This document shows, piece after piece, positions 34,339 to 42,972 of a DNA stretch of 59,584 nucleotides. The notes under the pieces were generated by a model. The model was not told the origin of the DNA. It did not search any database and saw nothing but the letters and a program-made list of their open reading frames with translations. This stretch comes from an uncultured Saprospirales bacterium (GTDB taxonomy: Bacteria; Bacteroidota; Bacteroidia; Chitinophagales; JADIYW01). The first letter of the stretch is position 1. Every line of letters starts with the position of its first letter. The stretch covers positions 1 to 59,584 of the forward strand of contig CALLKF010000104.1 in NCBI GenBank assembly GCA_938008535.1. The letters are read 5' to 3'. A program made the position numbers and the translations under genes.

Positions 34339-35050
34339 TATAGTTAAGTATATGATTGAGTCCAATTAATGTAAAATTGGGAAATGCAAATATCTTGTTT
34401 TTAAGCGTAGAAACCAACAAATCGGCATCACCACCAGTAATTATTATGTTCATTTGATGAAATTTAACTAAATAATCACTTATCATACCATCAATTTCTT
34501 TGCTTGTGCCATAAATTCCACCAGCCATCAGGTTTGATTTGGTGTCGTTACCAAGCATTTCCGCTTTGTTTTCCAATTCTATTAACGGCAATTTACCGGT
34601 AAACGTATGCATCGCTTTAAAGCGCATTTTCAAACCTGGATGAATGCTGCCACCGAGAAATTCATTTTTTTCGTTGATAAAATTAAACGTGATGCAAGTT
34701 CCACAGCCAATTACTAAATTATGTTGATTTGGAAATTTTGTTTGTGCCGCAGCAATTAAAGCCAATCTGTCTTTTCCTAAAGTATCTTTTGAAGAATATA
34801 AATTTTGAAACGGCAATTTTGTTGCTGTATCTAAAATTAAATGTTGTGGCAATTCTTTTAATGCGTTTAAAATGTATGCTGGAATTTCAATCGTACTGGA
34901 AATAATGGATTTCTCAATTTCAAATCTTGAAACAATTTCTGCGATATTTATTTCTTTGGAATTTTCAAATGTCATTACAGTTGACAAATTTTCTTGATTG
35001 AAAATGCCAATTTTGGTGCGCGTGTTGCCGATGTCGATTGCTAAGTTCAT
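34331..35050 (-). CDS. coaX: Type III pantothenate kinase
   Basis: A 239-residue CoaX that phosphorylates pantothenate, the first step of coenzyme A synthesis; it belongs to the ASKHA fold and needs a monovalent cation. Motifs: DIGNTRTKIG (5-14, phosphate binding), GKDRLALIAAA (near 100), CGTCITFNFI (near 130), and GGSIHPGLKMR (near 153). The length is typical. The last 8 bp overlap the start of the outer-membrane protein gene. Confidence 0.92.
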   Translation of the reverse strand: MNLAIDIGNTRTKIGIFNQENLSTVMTFENSKEINIAEIVSRFEIEKSIISSTIEIPAYILNALKELPQHLILDTATKLPFQNLYSSKDTLGKDRLALIAAAQTKFPNQHNLVIGCGTCITFNFINEKNEFLGGSIHPGLKMRFKAMHTFTGKLPLIELENKAEMLGNDTKSNLMAGGIYGTSKEIDGMISDYLVKFHQMNIIITGGDADLLVSTLKNKIFAFPNFTLIGLNHILNYNA

Positions 35051-35073
35051 GCCCTAAAAAACGATATTATTAA

Positions 35074-35159
35074 ACACATAGTTACATAGTTTCTATTAAA
35101 AATACCTCGAAAAGTTTAGTATAGTAAAAGCTACGCTTTTATAGTTTGTTGCTATGTGT
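35074..35159. repeat. 86-bp element bounded by an inverted repeat
   Basis: ACACATAG (35074-35081) and CTATGTGT (35152-35159) are exact inverse copies bounding 86 bp. Inside are a second ACATAG copy and a small hairpin AAAAGC-TAC-GCTTTT. It fills the gap between coaX and the amidohydrolase and looks like a dispersed palindromic element. Confidence 0.6.
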
Positions 35160-35216
35160 AAATTTTAATTTCTATATAAATCTTTGAAGTCGACAATTTC
35201 TATGAAACCATGTGTT

Positions 35217-36407
35217 TTAAATTATTTTTTTACTTGTTGAATTATTCGTCAAAATTCCGTTTTCCATGTTTTCTATCAACACCAAACCTGGTGTTTTTCC
35301 AATTTCTATTGAACCCAAACTGTCAGCAAATCCTAATGCTTTGGCACCGTTTAAAGTTGCCCATTTTAAAACTGTTTCGAAATCTAAATACGAACTAAAC
35401 TTCAATATAGTTTTCATTTCTTCTAAAATATTCAATTGCCAGTTCGAAGTTAAACTATCTGTTCCAATGCAGACTTGCGCATTGGTTTCTAAAAAAAAAT
35501 TATAATTCGGCAATCGGTTTTCAATGTATAAGTTGGCATTTGGACAAGTTGCCCAAAATGTAGCGTCAGCATTTAAAACATCAAATGCAGCCAAAATATC
35601 CTCTTTTGTAGTCAGTGTATTGTGTACAAAAAGGTTTCTGTTTTGTTTATCTAAATATTCTAATGCATAGTGTATTGCAGTATTGTTGGTGTAAGGAATG
35701 TGTTTTGTATCGAAACCAATACCTTCGTAAAATCTAATAAAATTGCCTTTTCTGGTTTGAAAAAGTTCATTTTCTGCTGGTGTTTCCTGGTTATGAATGG
35801 AAATTGTTTTTTGTTCGATAAAGTCAGAATGACAAAGCATCTCAAATAACCTTCTCGAAACCGAATAATTAGCATGTGGAACTTTCGACTTTTTGTTTTT
35901 AGTTGTTTCTGATAATTCATTAAAAACAGCATCGTATTGTTCAATAATTTTATCCGTATTTTCTTCCTGAAACAAATCGAAATATTCTACAAATGTATAA
36001 TAATGCAGATTTTCTTTTCTTTTTTGAGCGAACGTATCGGTTGTATTAGAAATATCGCCAACCGCAACAATTCCTGAATCAATCATGTTTTTTTCTTCGC
36101 GTTCAATGGCTGCCTGAATGACTTCCGAAGAATGATTTCTGTTTTTTATTACTTGAGAAATAAAATCTATCAAGCCGGTTCCTGTTTGCGCAACACCATT
36201 CAAATGCGACAATTCCAAATGACAATGTGCATTAATAAAACCAGGAACAATGATTCCATCAAATATTTCTATTTCACTTTTATCATGATTATAGATAGAA
36301 TCAATAGAAATAATCTTTCCATTTTCATCAATAATTATAACACCATTTTCGATTGGTGAAGATGTGATTGTATAAATTTTATCGGCTGATATTTTACGAA
36401 ATGACAT
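35217..36407 (-). CDS. Amidohydrolase-family deaminase
   Basis: A 396-residue amidohydrolase (TRZ/ATZ or aminodeoxyfutalosine deaminase-like). The motif VPGFINAHCHLELSHL (54-69) gives the HxH zinc ligands, VHNTL contributes another conserved histidine, and GTDSLTSNWQLNIL carries the catalytic aspartate. Members deaminate N-heterocycles; in several bacteria this group acts in futalosine menaquinone synthesis, but with no other mqn genes in sight the substrate cannot be set. The start lies 5 nt after a -7 box on the minus strand, so the mRNA is probably leaderless. It is divergent from rlmN. Confidence 0.85.
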   Translation of the reverse strand: MSFRKISADKIYTITSSPIENGVIIIDENGKIISIDSIYNHDKSEIEIFDGIIVPGFINAHCHLELSHLNGVAQTGTGLIDFISQVIKNRNHSSEVIQAAIEREEKNMIDSGIVAVGDISNTTDTFAQKRKENLHYYTFVEYFDLFQEENTDKIIEQYDAVFNELSETTKNKKSKVPHANYSVSRRLFEMLCHSDFIEQKTISIHNQETPAENELFQTRKGNFIRFYEGIGFDTKHIPYTNNTAIHYALEYLDKQNRNLFVHNTLTTKEDILAAFDVLNADATFWATCPNANLYIENRLPNYNFFLETNAQVCIGTDSLTSNWQLNILEEMKTILKFSSYLDFETVLKWATLNGAKALGFADSLGSIEIGKTPGLVLIENMENGILTNNSTSKKII

Positions 36408-36412
36408 AACTA

Positions 36413-36420
36413 CAAAGATA
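36413..36420 (-). promoter_or_regulatory. -7 promoter box of the amidohydrolase gene
   Basis: On the minus strand TATCTTTG is followed after 5 nt by the ATG at 36407. Confidence 0.6.
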
Positions 36421-36458
36421 TAAAAGTGTTTTGTCTTTAGTCAATGAAAAAGTTGACC

Positions 36459-36466
36459 TATCTTTG
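36459..36466 (+). promoter_or_regulatory. -7 promoter box of rlmN
   Basis: TATCTTTG lies inside the longest reading frame (from ATG 36444) and 7 nt before a TTG codon at 36474, which decides the start in favour of TTG. Confidence 0.55.
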
Positions 36467-36473
36467 CATAGAA

Positions 36474-37514
36474 TTGGAAAAGTTAGCAGACATACGAACA
36501 CTCACCAAAGAACAACTGATTGCACAATTAGAGCAATTAGGTGAAAAGCCGTTTCGTGCCAAACAAATTTATGAATGGCTTTGGCAAAAATCTGCTGTAG
36601 ATTTTGATGACATGACGAACCTTTCTAAAGATTTACGTGAGAAATTAAAAGCACATTTTTCCATTCTTCCAATTTCTGTTTATAAAGTGCAGCAATCAAA
36701 TGATGGCACTATAAAATCAGCATTTCAATTACACGACAAACATTTAATTGAAGGCGTGATGATTCCAACTGAAGATCGAGCAACGGCTTGTGTTTCTTCG
36801 CAAGTTGGTTGCAGTTTAACGTGCTCGTTTTGCGCTACTGGTTTTTTGAAAAGAGAACGCAATTTAACAGCAGCTGAAATTTATGATCAAGTAGTATTAA
36901 TCAATAATCAAACACAAAAAAGCATTGGCAAAAACCTAACAAATATTGTGTTCATGGGTATGGGTGAACCGTTGTTAAATTATTCAAATGTATTATCTGC
37001 AATAGATAAAATTACTTCAGAAGATGGCTTGAACATGTCAGCAAAACGCATTACGGTTTCTACGGCTGGAATTGCGAAAATGATAAAAAAACTCGCTGAT
37101 GACAATGTGCGTTTCAATTTAGCATTGTCATTGCACGCAGCTGATGATGAAAAACGCAACACCATCATGCCTATTAACGAGCAAAATAATATTGAAGTGT
37201 TGATTGAAGCGTTGCAGTATTTTCAAGCAAATTGCAAAGGCGAAGTTACGTTTGAATATATCTTGTTAGATAGTGTGAACGATACGATTGATGATGCAAA
37301 AAAACTGGTGGACATTTGCAAACAATTAGACGATGTAAAAATCAACGTAATTGAGTACAATAAAATTGAGCAAGCAAATTTTCATAAATCAACCGTTGAA
37401 ACACGCGAAAAATTTATCGATTATCTAACCAAACATAAAGTAATTGCTAATGTGCGAAAAAGTCGTGGTAAAGATATAGACGCAGCTTGCGGCCAATTGG
37501 CAAATAAAAATTAA
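36474..37514 (+). CDS. rlmN: Dual-specificity RNA methyltransferase RlmN
   Basis: A 346-residue radical SAM enzyme that methylates C2 of adenosine 2503 in 23S rRNA and adenosine 37 in tRNA. The 4Fe-4S site is CSLTCSFC; GMGEPLLNY is the SAM-contacting GGE-like region, and the methyl-carrying cysteine is in DAACGQL near the C-terminus, so both mechanistic cysteines are present. The N-terminal EKPFRAKQIYEWLW is the family start. I take TTG 36474 rather than ATG 36444 because of the promoter box; ATG 36444 would add ten residues with no conserved sequence. Confidence 0.9.
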   Translation: MEKLADIRTLTKEQLIAQLEQLGEKPFRAKQIYEWLWQKSAVDFDDMTNLSKDLREKLKAHFSILPISVYKVQQSNDGTIKSAFQLHDKHLIEGVMIPTEDRATACVSSQVGCSLTCSFCATGFLKRERNLTAAEIYDQVVLINNQTQKSIGKNLTNIVFMGMGEPLLNYSNVLSAIDKITSEDGLNMSAKRITVSTAGIAKMIKKLADDNVRFNLALSLHAADDEKRNTIMPINEQNNIEVLIEALQYFQANCKGEVTFEYILLDSVNDTIDDAKKLVDICKQLDDVKINVIEYNKIEQANFHKSTVETREKFIDYLTKHKVIANVRKSRGKDIDAACGQLANKN

Positions 37515-37564
37515 AACACAGATTTAAATAATGAAATAGATTTTCGCGGATTAAAAATTTGAAT

Positions 37565-37798
37565 ATGTTAGATGAATTTTTAAGTACAGCTTTTGGTGAA
37601 TTGATTTTTCGTCCAGTTGGAAAAATAATTGGTATTATCTTATCAAGAATTGGTGCTGCTATTATGTGGTTATTACGTTTTGGAACTCGACCTTATAAAA
37701 AATGCTTAAATGAAGATGAGTACGGTTTGGTGCCACATACAATTGGTTTTGCATTTCTATTTGGTATATTTTTTATGATAATGTTATATGTAAATTAG
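37565..37798 (+). CDS. Small membrane protein
   Basis: A 77-residue protein with two hydrophobic segments (about 14-38 and 58-76) joined by a basic/acidic loop (RPYKKCLNEDEYGL). No family is recognised. The segment 37515-37560 before it, with CACAGATT and CGCGGATTAAA, resembles a dispersed Bacteroidota intergenic repeat. The TTG two codons upstream of the ATG is a less likely start. Confidence 0.6.
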   Translation: MLDEFLSTAFGELIFRPVGKIIGIILSRIGAAIMWLLRFGTRPYKKCLNEDEYGLVPHTIGFAFLFGIFFMIMLYVN

Positions 37799-37805
37799 TG
37801 GTTTT

Positions 37806-37827
37806 CCATGTGTTTTTTTTTGGTGGT
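37806..37827 (+). promoter_or_regulatory. 22-bp shared upstream element, copy 1
   Basis: The element runs from CCATG to TTTGGTGG with a T-rich middle and is exactly 22 bp. Copies on the minus strand are at 42052-42073 and 44354-44375. Here GTGGTTTTCC also repeats at 37798 and 37824. It lies 59 nt before the lipoprotein start. Confidence 0.7.
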
Positions 37828-37886
37828 TTTCCTCTATTTTTTATTTTAAAAAAACCTTTAATTTTATTTCAATAAAAATAACAACT

Positions 37887-38345
37887 ATGAAAAATTTCAG
37901 TTTGATTTTATTAAGCATACTTATTTTGTTTGCTTGTAAAAAAGAAGAAGACAAGAAATCCGTTTTAATTGAAGAACTGGCAAAAAGCGAATGGCGCAAA
38001 ACCAGTATTTTATATTCTGCAGACTCCATAGCGCCAGATACTATTCCATCTTTTTCACCTGCTGTGCTTCTTTGCAAGGCAGATAATATATGGCATTTCA
38101 ATGCAACTACGAATACTTTTATTTTGGATGAAGGACCATCAAAATGCGATGTGTCTGATCCGCAAATAAAAGAAGAAGGTTCTATTGAAGACTTAAACAA
38201 TGGGTCTCAGTTGCGTGTAGTTGGTGGAACTACCAATGAAATATGGGAAATTGAATCGCGTTCCGCTTCTTCATTTCGCGTAAGTTATTTTGGAAAACTT
38301 GGAACACAAACTCGGAAATTTAGAGTAACGTTTACGAAAATATAA
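37887..38345 (+). CDS. Small lipoprotein of unknown function
   Basis: A 152-residue lipoprotein: signal ILLSILILFAC with lipid-modified C17, then CKKEEDKK. The mature domain is about 125 residues, probably lipocalin-like beta structure: KSEWRKTSILY near the start, WHFNATTNTFILDEG in the middle, and a final RKFRVTFTKI strand. Such single-domain lipoproteins are common and mostly uncharacterised. The 22-bp element shared with the lipoprotein cluster at 41-44 kb lies upstream, so co-regulation is likely. Confidence 0.7.
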   Translation: MKNFSLILLSILILFACKKEEDKKSVLIEELAKSEWRKTSILYSADSIAPDTIPSFSPAVLLCKADNIWHFNATTNTFILDEGPSKCDVSDPQIKEEGSIEDLNNGSQLRVVGGTTNEIWEIESRSASSFRVSYFGKLGTQTRKFRVTFTKI

Positions 38346-38352
38346 ATTCATC

Positions 38353-38391
38353 AAACCTTGAAGGTTTTTAAAACCTTCAAGGTTTATTTTT
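38353..38391. terminator. Bidirectional terminator
   Basis: AAACCTTGAAGGTTT pairs with AAACCTTCAAGGTTT around TTA, followed by a T run. It separates the convergent lipoprotein and response-regulator genes. Confidence 0.85.
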
Positions 38392-39030
38392 TTACTCTTT
38401 CAGCAATCCTTTTTCCAACGCAATTTTTACCAAACCAGCTGCGTTTTTGACACCGAGTTTGCTAATCAAATTCATGCGATGCGTTTCAACAGTTGATACA
38501 CTTAAGAATAAGGTGTCGGCAATTTCTTGTGTGGTTTTTTCGTCAACAATTAATTGCAAAATTTCTTTTTCGCGACGCGTTAATTTTGGAATGTATGACG
38601 TGTCTTTTTTTTGACCAAGTGATTCTTTCAATAATATTTCTTGCATGGCTGGTTGAATAAATTGTTTGCCATTGAGCACATTTTCAACTGCTGTTAAAAA
38701 TTCAGTTTCCGATGCATCTTTTAATAAATAACCATCAGCGCCATTTCGTAAAGCAGTTTTTACTAATGCTGTTTCTTCAAACGAAGTCAGCATCACGACT
38801 TTCATGGCTGTATATTTTTTCTTGAAAATTTTCAATGCTTCCAAACCATCATCGCCTTTTATATTAATATCTAAGAATAAAACCTGTGGTTGTGTTTGTT
38901 CTAAAGTCGTATTTGCTTCTGGTAAATTATTGATTGCAAAGACTACTTTAAATTCTTTTTTAGTTGAAAAAACAGCCGAGACGCCTTGCAAAACAATTCC
39001 GTGATCATCAATAATTCCGATAGTTATCAT
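38392..39030 (-). CDS. LuxR/NarL-family response regulator
   Basis: A 212-residue two-component regulator. Receiver domain 1-118: acidic pair in IGIIDDHGIV, phospho-acceptor D54 in VLFLDINIKG, and conserved K in VVMLTSFEE / LLKDASE. A DNA-binding LuxR domain (150-212) includes LTRREKEILQLIVDEKTTQEIA. It is divergent from the histidine kinase at 39072, its evident partner. The kinase lacks a receiver, and this regulator carries none of the accessory domains of hybrid systems. Confidence 0.92.
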   Translation of the reverse strand: MITIGIIDDHGIVLQGVSAVFSTKKEFKVVFAINNLPEANTTLEQTQPQVLFLDINIKGDDGLEALKIFKKKYTAMKVVMLTSFEETALVKTALRNGADGYLLKDASETEFLTAVENVLNGKQFIQPAMQEILLKESLGQKKDTSYIPKLTRREKEILQLIVDEKTTQEIADTLFLSVSTVETHRMNLISKLGVKNAAGLVKIALEKGLLKE

Positions 39031-39071
39031 AAAATATAGTAGTTTGAGAATAAAAATAATATTTTTATACT

Positions 39072-41009
39072 GTGTTTCGTATTAAACCAAAAATTAATTT
39101 GTCAATCTTCATCAAAAGCAAGCTGTTGTTTTTGTTTATGATTCTGTTTTTGGTTAAAAACACAAATGCAGAAAATGTAGATACGCTTTTTAAACGTGCA
39201 CAATATTTTGAGAAAACGAATGTTGACAGCGCTAAAGTTTATTACTCTAAAATACTTGGTGCTGAATATTTATCAGAAAAAATGCCTGATGTGTATGCAA
39301 AATCACTCAGGAAATTTGCCGTTTTAAATGCAGAAATAAACGATGATAATTTAAATGTGGTTTATTGCAAGCAGGCAATTTCTATTTTTAAAAAAATTAA
39401 AAATTATAAAGAAGTTGGAATTACCTACAATTCTATTGCCAACATTTATCAGGTAAAAGGTTTTTTTGATTTAGCAATTTCAAATTATCAAAAAGCTGCT
39501 GCCATTTTTGATTCTATTCAATTTTATAAAGGTTTGACGATTTGTTATAGCAACATCGCATCAATTTATAATAATACGGAACAATTTAAAAATGCGCTGC
39601 AATATAATTTATTGGCACTTCAAACAGCTTCTCGAACAAATGACACATTCAGTATCGGCATGATTGCAAATGATGTATCAATTGCATTCACTAAAAATAA
39701 TTTAATTGACAGCGCAAAACTATATGCTTCCTTGGCTTTAAAAAATGGACAATTGCTGCAAAATAATTTTGTGATTGGTTATTCATACAAAGCTCAATTT
39801 GAATATTATAAAGCTCAAAAAAAATGGAATGAAGCAAATCAAAGTGCGCAAAATTCTATCAATTATATTTTAAAAACGAACTCTGATTATGATGCTTGTT
39901 TAGCATATTGCAATTTGGCTGAAAGTGCAGTAAATACTGGCAAAATTAACGAAGCAGAAAGTTCAATTGTCAAAGCAGAAAGCTTTGCAAAAGCTATCAA
40001 TTCATTTCAATTATACAAACGTGTATATAGTTTACACAAACTCATTTCTGAGAAAAATGGCGATTATAATAATGCGTTTCAATATGCGCAATTGTATCAG
40101 CAATATAGTGATAGTGTTTTTTTTGAAAAAAGAAATAATACGTTGAATGAGTTAGAAACACAATATCAAACTGCAAAAAAAGAAGCAAAAATTGCACAGC
40201 AAAAAATAGAAATTCAACAACAGGAAATTAAAACCAAACAAGCTCGAACTCGTTTGTTTATTGCATTGTTTTTTGTGTTGATTTTATTATTAAGTGCGAT
40301 TGGTTTATATTTTTATTTACAACAGCGCCAAAAATTATTACAAAATAAAATTATCACTATAGAACAACAAAAGAAATTAGAATTAACGCAAGCTATTATT
40401 GATGGCGAAGAAATGGAACGTATTCGTTTGGCAAAAGAACTACACGATGGTATTGGTGGTTTGATGAGTATGATTAAATTACAGTTTACCAATTTTAAAA
40501 AATCGCACACAGAAATTCAAGAAAATCCAGAATATAATGATGCATTGAGTTTGCTGAATACAGCATCTCAAGATATACGAAAAATATCGCACGCGTTGAT
40601 GCCATCTGCGCTCGAACGTTTAGGTTTAATTGATGCTACAGAACAATTTTGTACGCAAATGCAACAAAGTGCAAACATCGAAATTGATTTTCAGCATTAT
40701 AATTTAGAAACACGCTTACCACAAAAAATGGAATTGCTGATTTACAGAATGATCCAGGAATTGCTGAATAACATTATTAAATATGCAAACGCAAAAGAAG
40801 TTTTAGTTCAGCTTTCAAAAAATGAAAAAAATATTTCACTAACAGTTGAAGACGATGGAATTGGTTTTAATATTTCAACCATAAAAAATAAAGATGGAAT
40901 TGGCTTGCATAGCATGCAAAACAGAATTCATTTACTTGGTGGAAAAATGGACATTGATTCAGTGATTAACAAAGGAACTTCGATAAATATTGAGTTGCCG
41001 ACAGCTTAA
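39072..41009 (+). CDS. TPR-containing sensor histidine kinase (HisKA_3)
   Basis: A 645-residue membrane kinase: a signal-like N-terminus (SKLLFLFMILFLVKNTNA), about 330 residues of tetratricopeptide repeats in the periplasm, a coiled linker (residues 350-390), one transmembrane helix (about 394-416), a HisKA_3 phosphoacceptor (LAKELHDGIGGLMS, with the phosphorylated H) and a C-terminal HATPase_c (N box ELLNNIIKYANA; G box GIGLHSMQNR). This layout is common in Bacteroidota, where TPR proteins sense an envelope signal and phosphorylate a LuxR regulator. The GTG at 39072 gives a full signal peptide; TTG at 39099 is an alternative. Confidence 0.9.
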   Translation: MFRIKPKINLSIFIKSKLLFLFMILFLVKNTNAENVDTLFKRAQYFEKTNVDSAKVYYSKILGAEYLSEKMPDVYAKSLRKFAVLNAEINDDNLNVVYCKQAISIFKKIKNYKEVGITYNSIANIYQVKGFFDLAISNYQKAAAIFDSIQFYKGLTICYSNIASIYNNTEQFKNALQYNLLALQTASRTNDTFSIGMIANDVSIAFTKNNLIDSAKLYASLALKNGQLLQNNFVIGYSYKAQFEYYKAQKKWNEANQSAQNSINYILKTNSDYDACLAYCNLAESAVNTGKINEAESSIVKAESFAKAINSFQLYKRVYSLHKLISEKNGDYNNAFQYAQLYQQYSDSVFFEKRNNTLNELETQYQTAKKEAKIAQQKIEIQQQEIKTKQARTRLFIALFFVLILLLSAIGLYFYLQQRQKLLQNKIITIEQQKKLELTQAIIDGEEMERIRLAKELHDGIGGLMSMIKLQFTNFKKSHTEIQENPEYNDALSLLNTASQDIRKISHALMPSALERLGLIDATEQFCTQMQQSANIEIDFQHYNLETRLPQKMELLIYRMIQELLNNIIKYANAKEVLVQLSKNEKNISLTVEDDGIGFNISTIKNKDGIGLHSMQNRIHLLGGKMDIDSVINKGTSINIELPTA

Positions 41010-41014
41010 AAAAA

Positions 41015-41046
41015 GAGTTCCGAACTTTTAAAAAAGTTCGGAACTC
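41015..41046 (-). terminator. Terminator of lipoprotein gene at 41106
   Basis: A 15-bp stem beginning GAGTTCCGAAC with a two-base gap has a T run on the minus strand. It can end minus-strand transcripts; the plus strand has no T run. Confidence 0.85.
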
Positions 41047-41105
41047 AAATCAAATAACAACTAATGTTTTATGGTTTTCTGGCTGTTATGTTTTTGCGTT
41101 TTTAT

Positions 41106-41963
41106 TTATTCGTAAGAGATGGTTTTAGTTATCGTGTCAAAGAAATCTACACTTTCGTGCAATGTTCCAACTGTTTTATGATCTACAATTGATATAATTC
41201 TGCCTTTCGAATCCATTGAATAATCATATTGATGCACAGTGAAGTTGTTGGTTGGTTTATTATTTTTTAATGTCACCCTTTTTATTAATTTGCTATACAT
41301 TAAGGTGGTTGTCATGTTGTTTAATTCTAATACTTTAAATAGTTTAAACGGTGCAAAATTAACAGGCAATTCATTGATTCCTTTTTTAAAACCAACACTT
41401 TCATCGTAAGTAACTTTTACTGTATCTATTCCAATTCCATTTACAATAAAACTGCTAATATTTCCATTTTCGTATTGTGCATTTTTAATTAAAAACTGTT
41501 GGCTGTTCGTGCTGCTTACCACATTTTTAATTGTTGAATTGCTATTGATAATAAAATTGTTGGTTACAGATGTATTGGTTGTATTAAAATCGTGCATCTG
41601 TTTATCGCTTGACAATAACATGGTTTGTGGTTGTATAGAGAAATTTCTATCTGAAATAATATTCTTATATCCATTTTGGCTTGCTGACTGGAATACAATT
41701 ACAGAATCTGTTCTGTTGGCAGATTTTGCTACATATTTAACCAGGTTGTTGTTTGCATAGGTAAATCTTTCTTCCAATATAATTCTATTGTTTGCATCAC
41801 GAGTAATAATAGAAACCGGTTTTTCGTTTACCACCGTTGGCGTGTTATTTTGGTTGCTGTTTGAATTTGGCGTTACGTCATTTTCTTTTTTGCAAGATGT
41901 AAAAGTTGCTGCGAAGATTACTGCAATTATTGCTATCATCATTCTGTTTGTTGTTTTGTTCAT
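41106..41963 (-). CDS. Lipoprotein, paralogue A
   Basis: A 285-residue lipoprotein with signal NRMMIAIIAVIFAATFTSC. The mature part has a proline-free N/T linker then a beta-rich domain, and shares the pattern KGINELPVNFAPFKLFKVLE and YSKLIK with the gene at 42973, so both are paralogues. The last 40 residues have YDYSMDSKGRIISI, also typical of these proteins. Its 5' leader is duplicated upstream of the gene at 43856. It has its own terminator and leader, so it is a separate unit. Confidence 0.75.
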   Translation of the reverse strand: MNKTTNRMMIAIIAVIFAATFTSCKKENDVTPNSNSNQNNTPTVVNEKPVSIITRDANNRIILEERFTYANNNLVKYVAKSANRTDSVIVFQSASQNGYKNIISDRNFSIQPQTMLLSSDKQMHDFNTTNTSVTNNFIINSNSTIKNVVSSTNSQQFLIKNAQYENGNISSFIVNGIGIDTVKVTYDESVGFKKGINELPVNFAPFKLFKVLELNNMTTTLMYSKLIKRVTLKNNKPTNNFTVHQYDYSMDSKGRIISIVDHKTVGTLHESVDFFDTITKTISYE

Positions 41964-42051
41964 TTTGTTGTTGTTTATTTTGTTTTAAAATTTTGTGCTT
42001 ATTTGATATTGTAAAGTTGCTCCAATTGGCAAATTTTATCTTCGACACAAA

Positions 42052-42073
42052 CCACCAAAAAAAAAATTCATGG
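42052..42073 (-). promoter_or_regulatory. 22-bp shared upstream element, copy 2
   Basis: On the minus strand this reads CCATG, two bases, a T tract, then GGTGG, exactly 22 bp and about 89 nt before the ATG at 41963. The flanking leader is also similar to the 44354 copy. Confidence 0.75.
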
Positions 42074-42138
42074 TAAACCACCAGTTTATAATTGATGAAT
42101 AATTGAGTTGTTGAATGTCAGAATAAATAAATAAAAAG

Positions 42139-42168
42139 AGATGGTCTCGCAAAAGCGAGACCATCTCA
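42139..42168 (-). terminator. Terminator of the 42195-44266 operon
   Basis: GAGATGGTCTCGC pairs perfectly with GCGAGACCATCTC around AAAA, with a T-rich tract following on the minus strand. Confidence 0.9.
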
Positions 42169-42194
42169 ACTTCAAAATAAACAACTAAGAAAAA

Positions 42195-42920
42195 TTATTT
42201 AAAGAATTCGTTTGATACCATTCCATTCGATGTCCAACTTGCTTGATTTGTTCTGAATGTTGTTTGATCATCAGAAACAAAATCACTATCAAAAATTAAT
42301 CTTCCTTGACCTGCTTTTAAAAATGCATTAGTGGTGTTTTTTATTTCTTTTAATGACATTAAAGCTGAACGTAAATTTTTAATAGATGATTCACCTGAAA
42401 CTTTAACACCTGAAAAAACTCTAACAAACTGTTGTATGTCTGTTGTATCAGAACCGTTTAATTTATTATTATTAGTAATTACAAAGATGGAAAAAAGACT
42501 GTCGTGTCCGGAAATATACGATGATACATCATCTGAAATTGTAGAACCAGTTTTAGACTGCACATTTATTTCCTGTTTTAAGTTATTTTGGTTAGTGAAT
42601 TTTACTTTTAAATCTGTAAATAAATGACCAACTTCAAAATCATCGAAATTAGATGCAACCAATTTCCAAGGCGAACCTAAATAAATTCCTTCAACGTTTG
42701 GTGGCGCAATGCCTTCATTTATTGGCATTCCAAGGTCCTTTAATTTTTGAATGATAGAATCAGGAACTTGATTTATTACTGCTTGTGGCAAACCAATGGT
42801 TGAATCTATCGGTGTATTTGGTGTAATTACTGCATCGTTTTTCTTGCAAGATGTAGTTGCTGCTGCGAAGATAATTGCTACCATAGCAATTAATAATCTG
42901 ATTTTGTTTTTGTTTTTCAT
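42195..42920 (-). CDS. Lipoprotein of unknown function
   Basis: A 241-residue lipoprotein with signal IRLLIAMVAIIFAAATTSC; the signal is close to that of paralogues A and B in both protein and DNA. The mature domain differs: it has a helical P/N-rich N-terminus (IDSTIGLPQAVINQVPDSIIQK) then a beta region ending in SWTSNGMVSNEFFK. It is the last gene of a likely operon with 42973 and 43856 (52-bp gaps). Function is unknown. Confidence 0.7.
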   Translation of the reverse strand: MKNKNKIRLLIAMVAIIFAAATTSCKKNDAVITPNTPIDSTIGLPQAVINQVPDSIIQKLKDLGMPINEGIAPPNVEGIYLGSPWKLVASNFDDFEVGHLFTDLKVKFTNQNNLKQEINVQSKTGSTISDDVSSYISGHDSLFSIFVITNNNKLNGSDTTDIQQFVRVFSGVKVSGESSIKNLRSALMSLKEIKNTTNAFLKAGQGRLIFDSDFVSDDQTTFRTNQASWTSNGMVSNEFFK

Positions 42921-42972
42921 TGTTTTAAAATTTAAATTTTGTTTGAAATAGTTTATGATTTTGTGACTTGTT

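Noticed and set aside
36444..36473. ATG 36444 as the rlmN start
   Set aside because: A consensus promoter box lies within these codons. The start cannot be settled without transcript data, so TTG 36474 was preferred.
37515..37560. Small RNA between rlmN and the membrane protein gene
   Set aside because: It looks like dispersed repeat sequence and shows no promoter/terminator pair.
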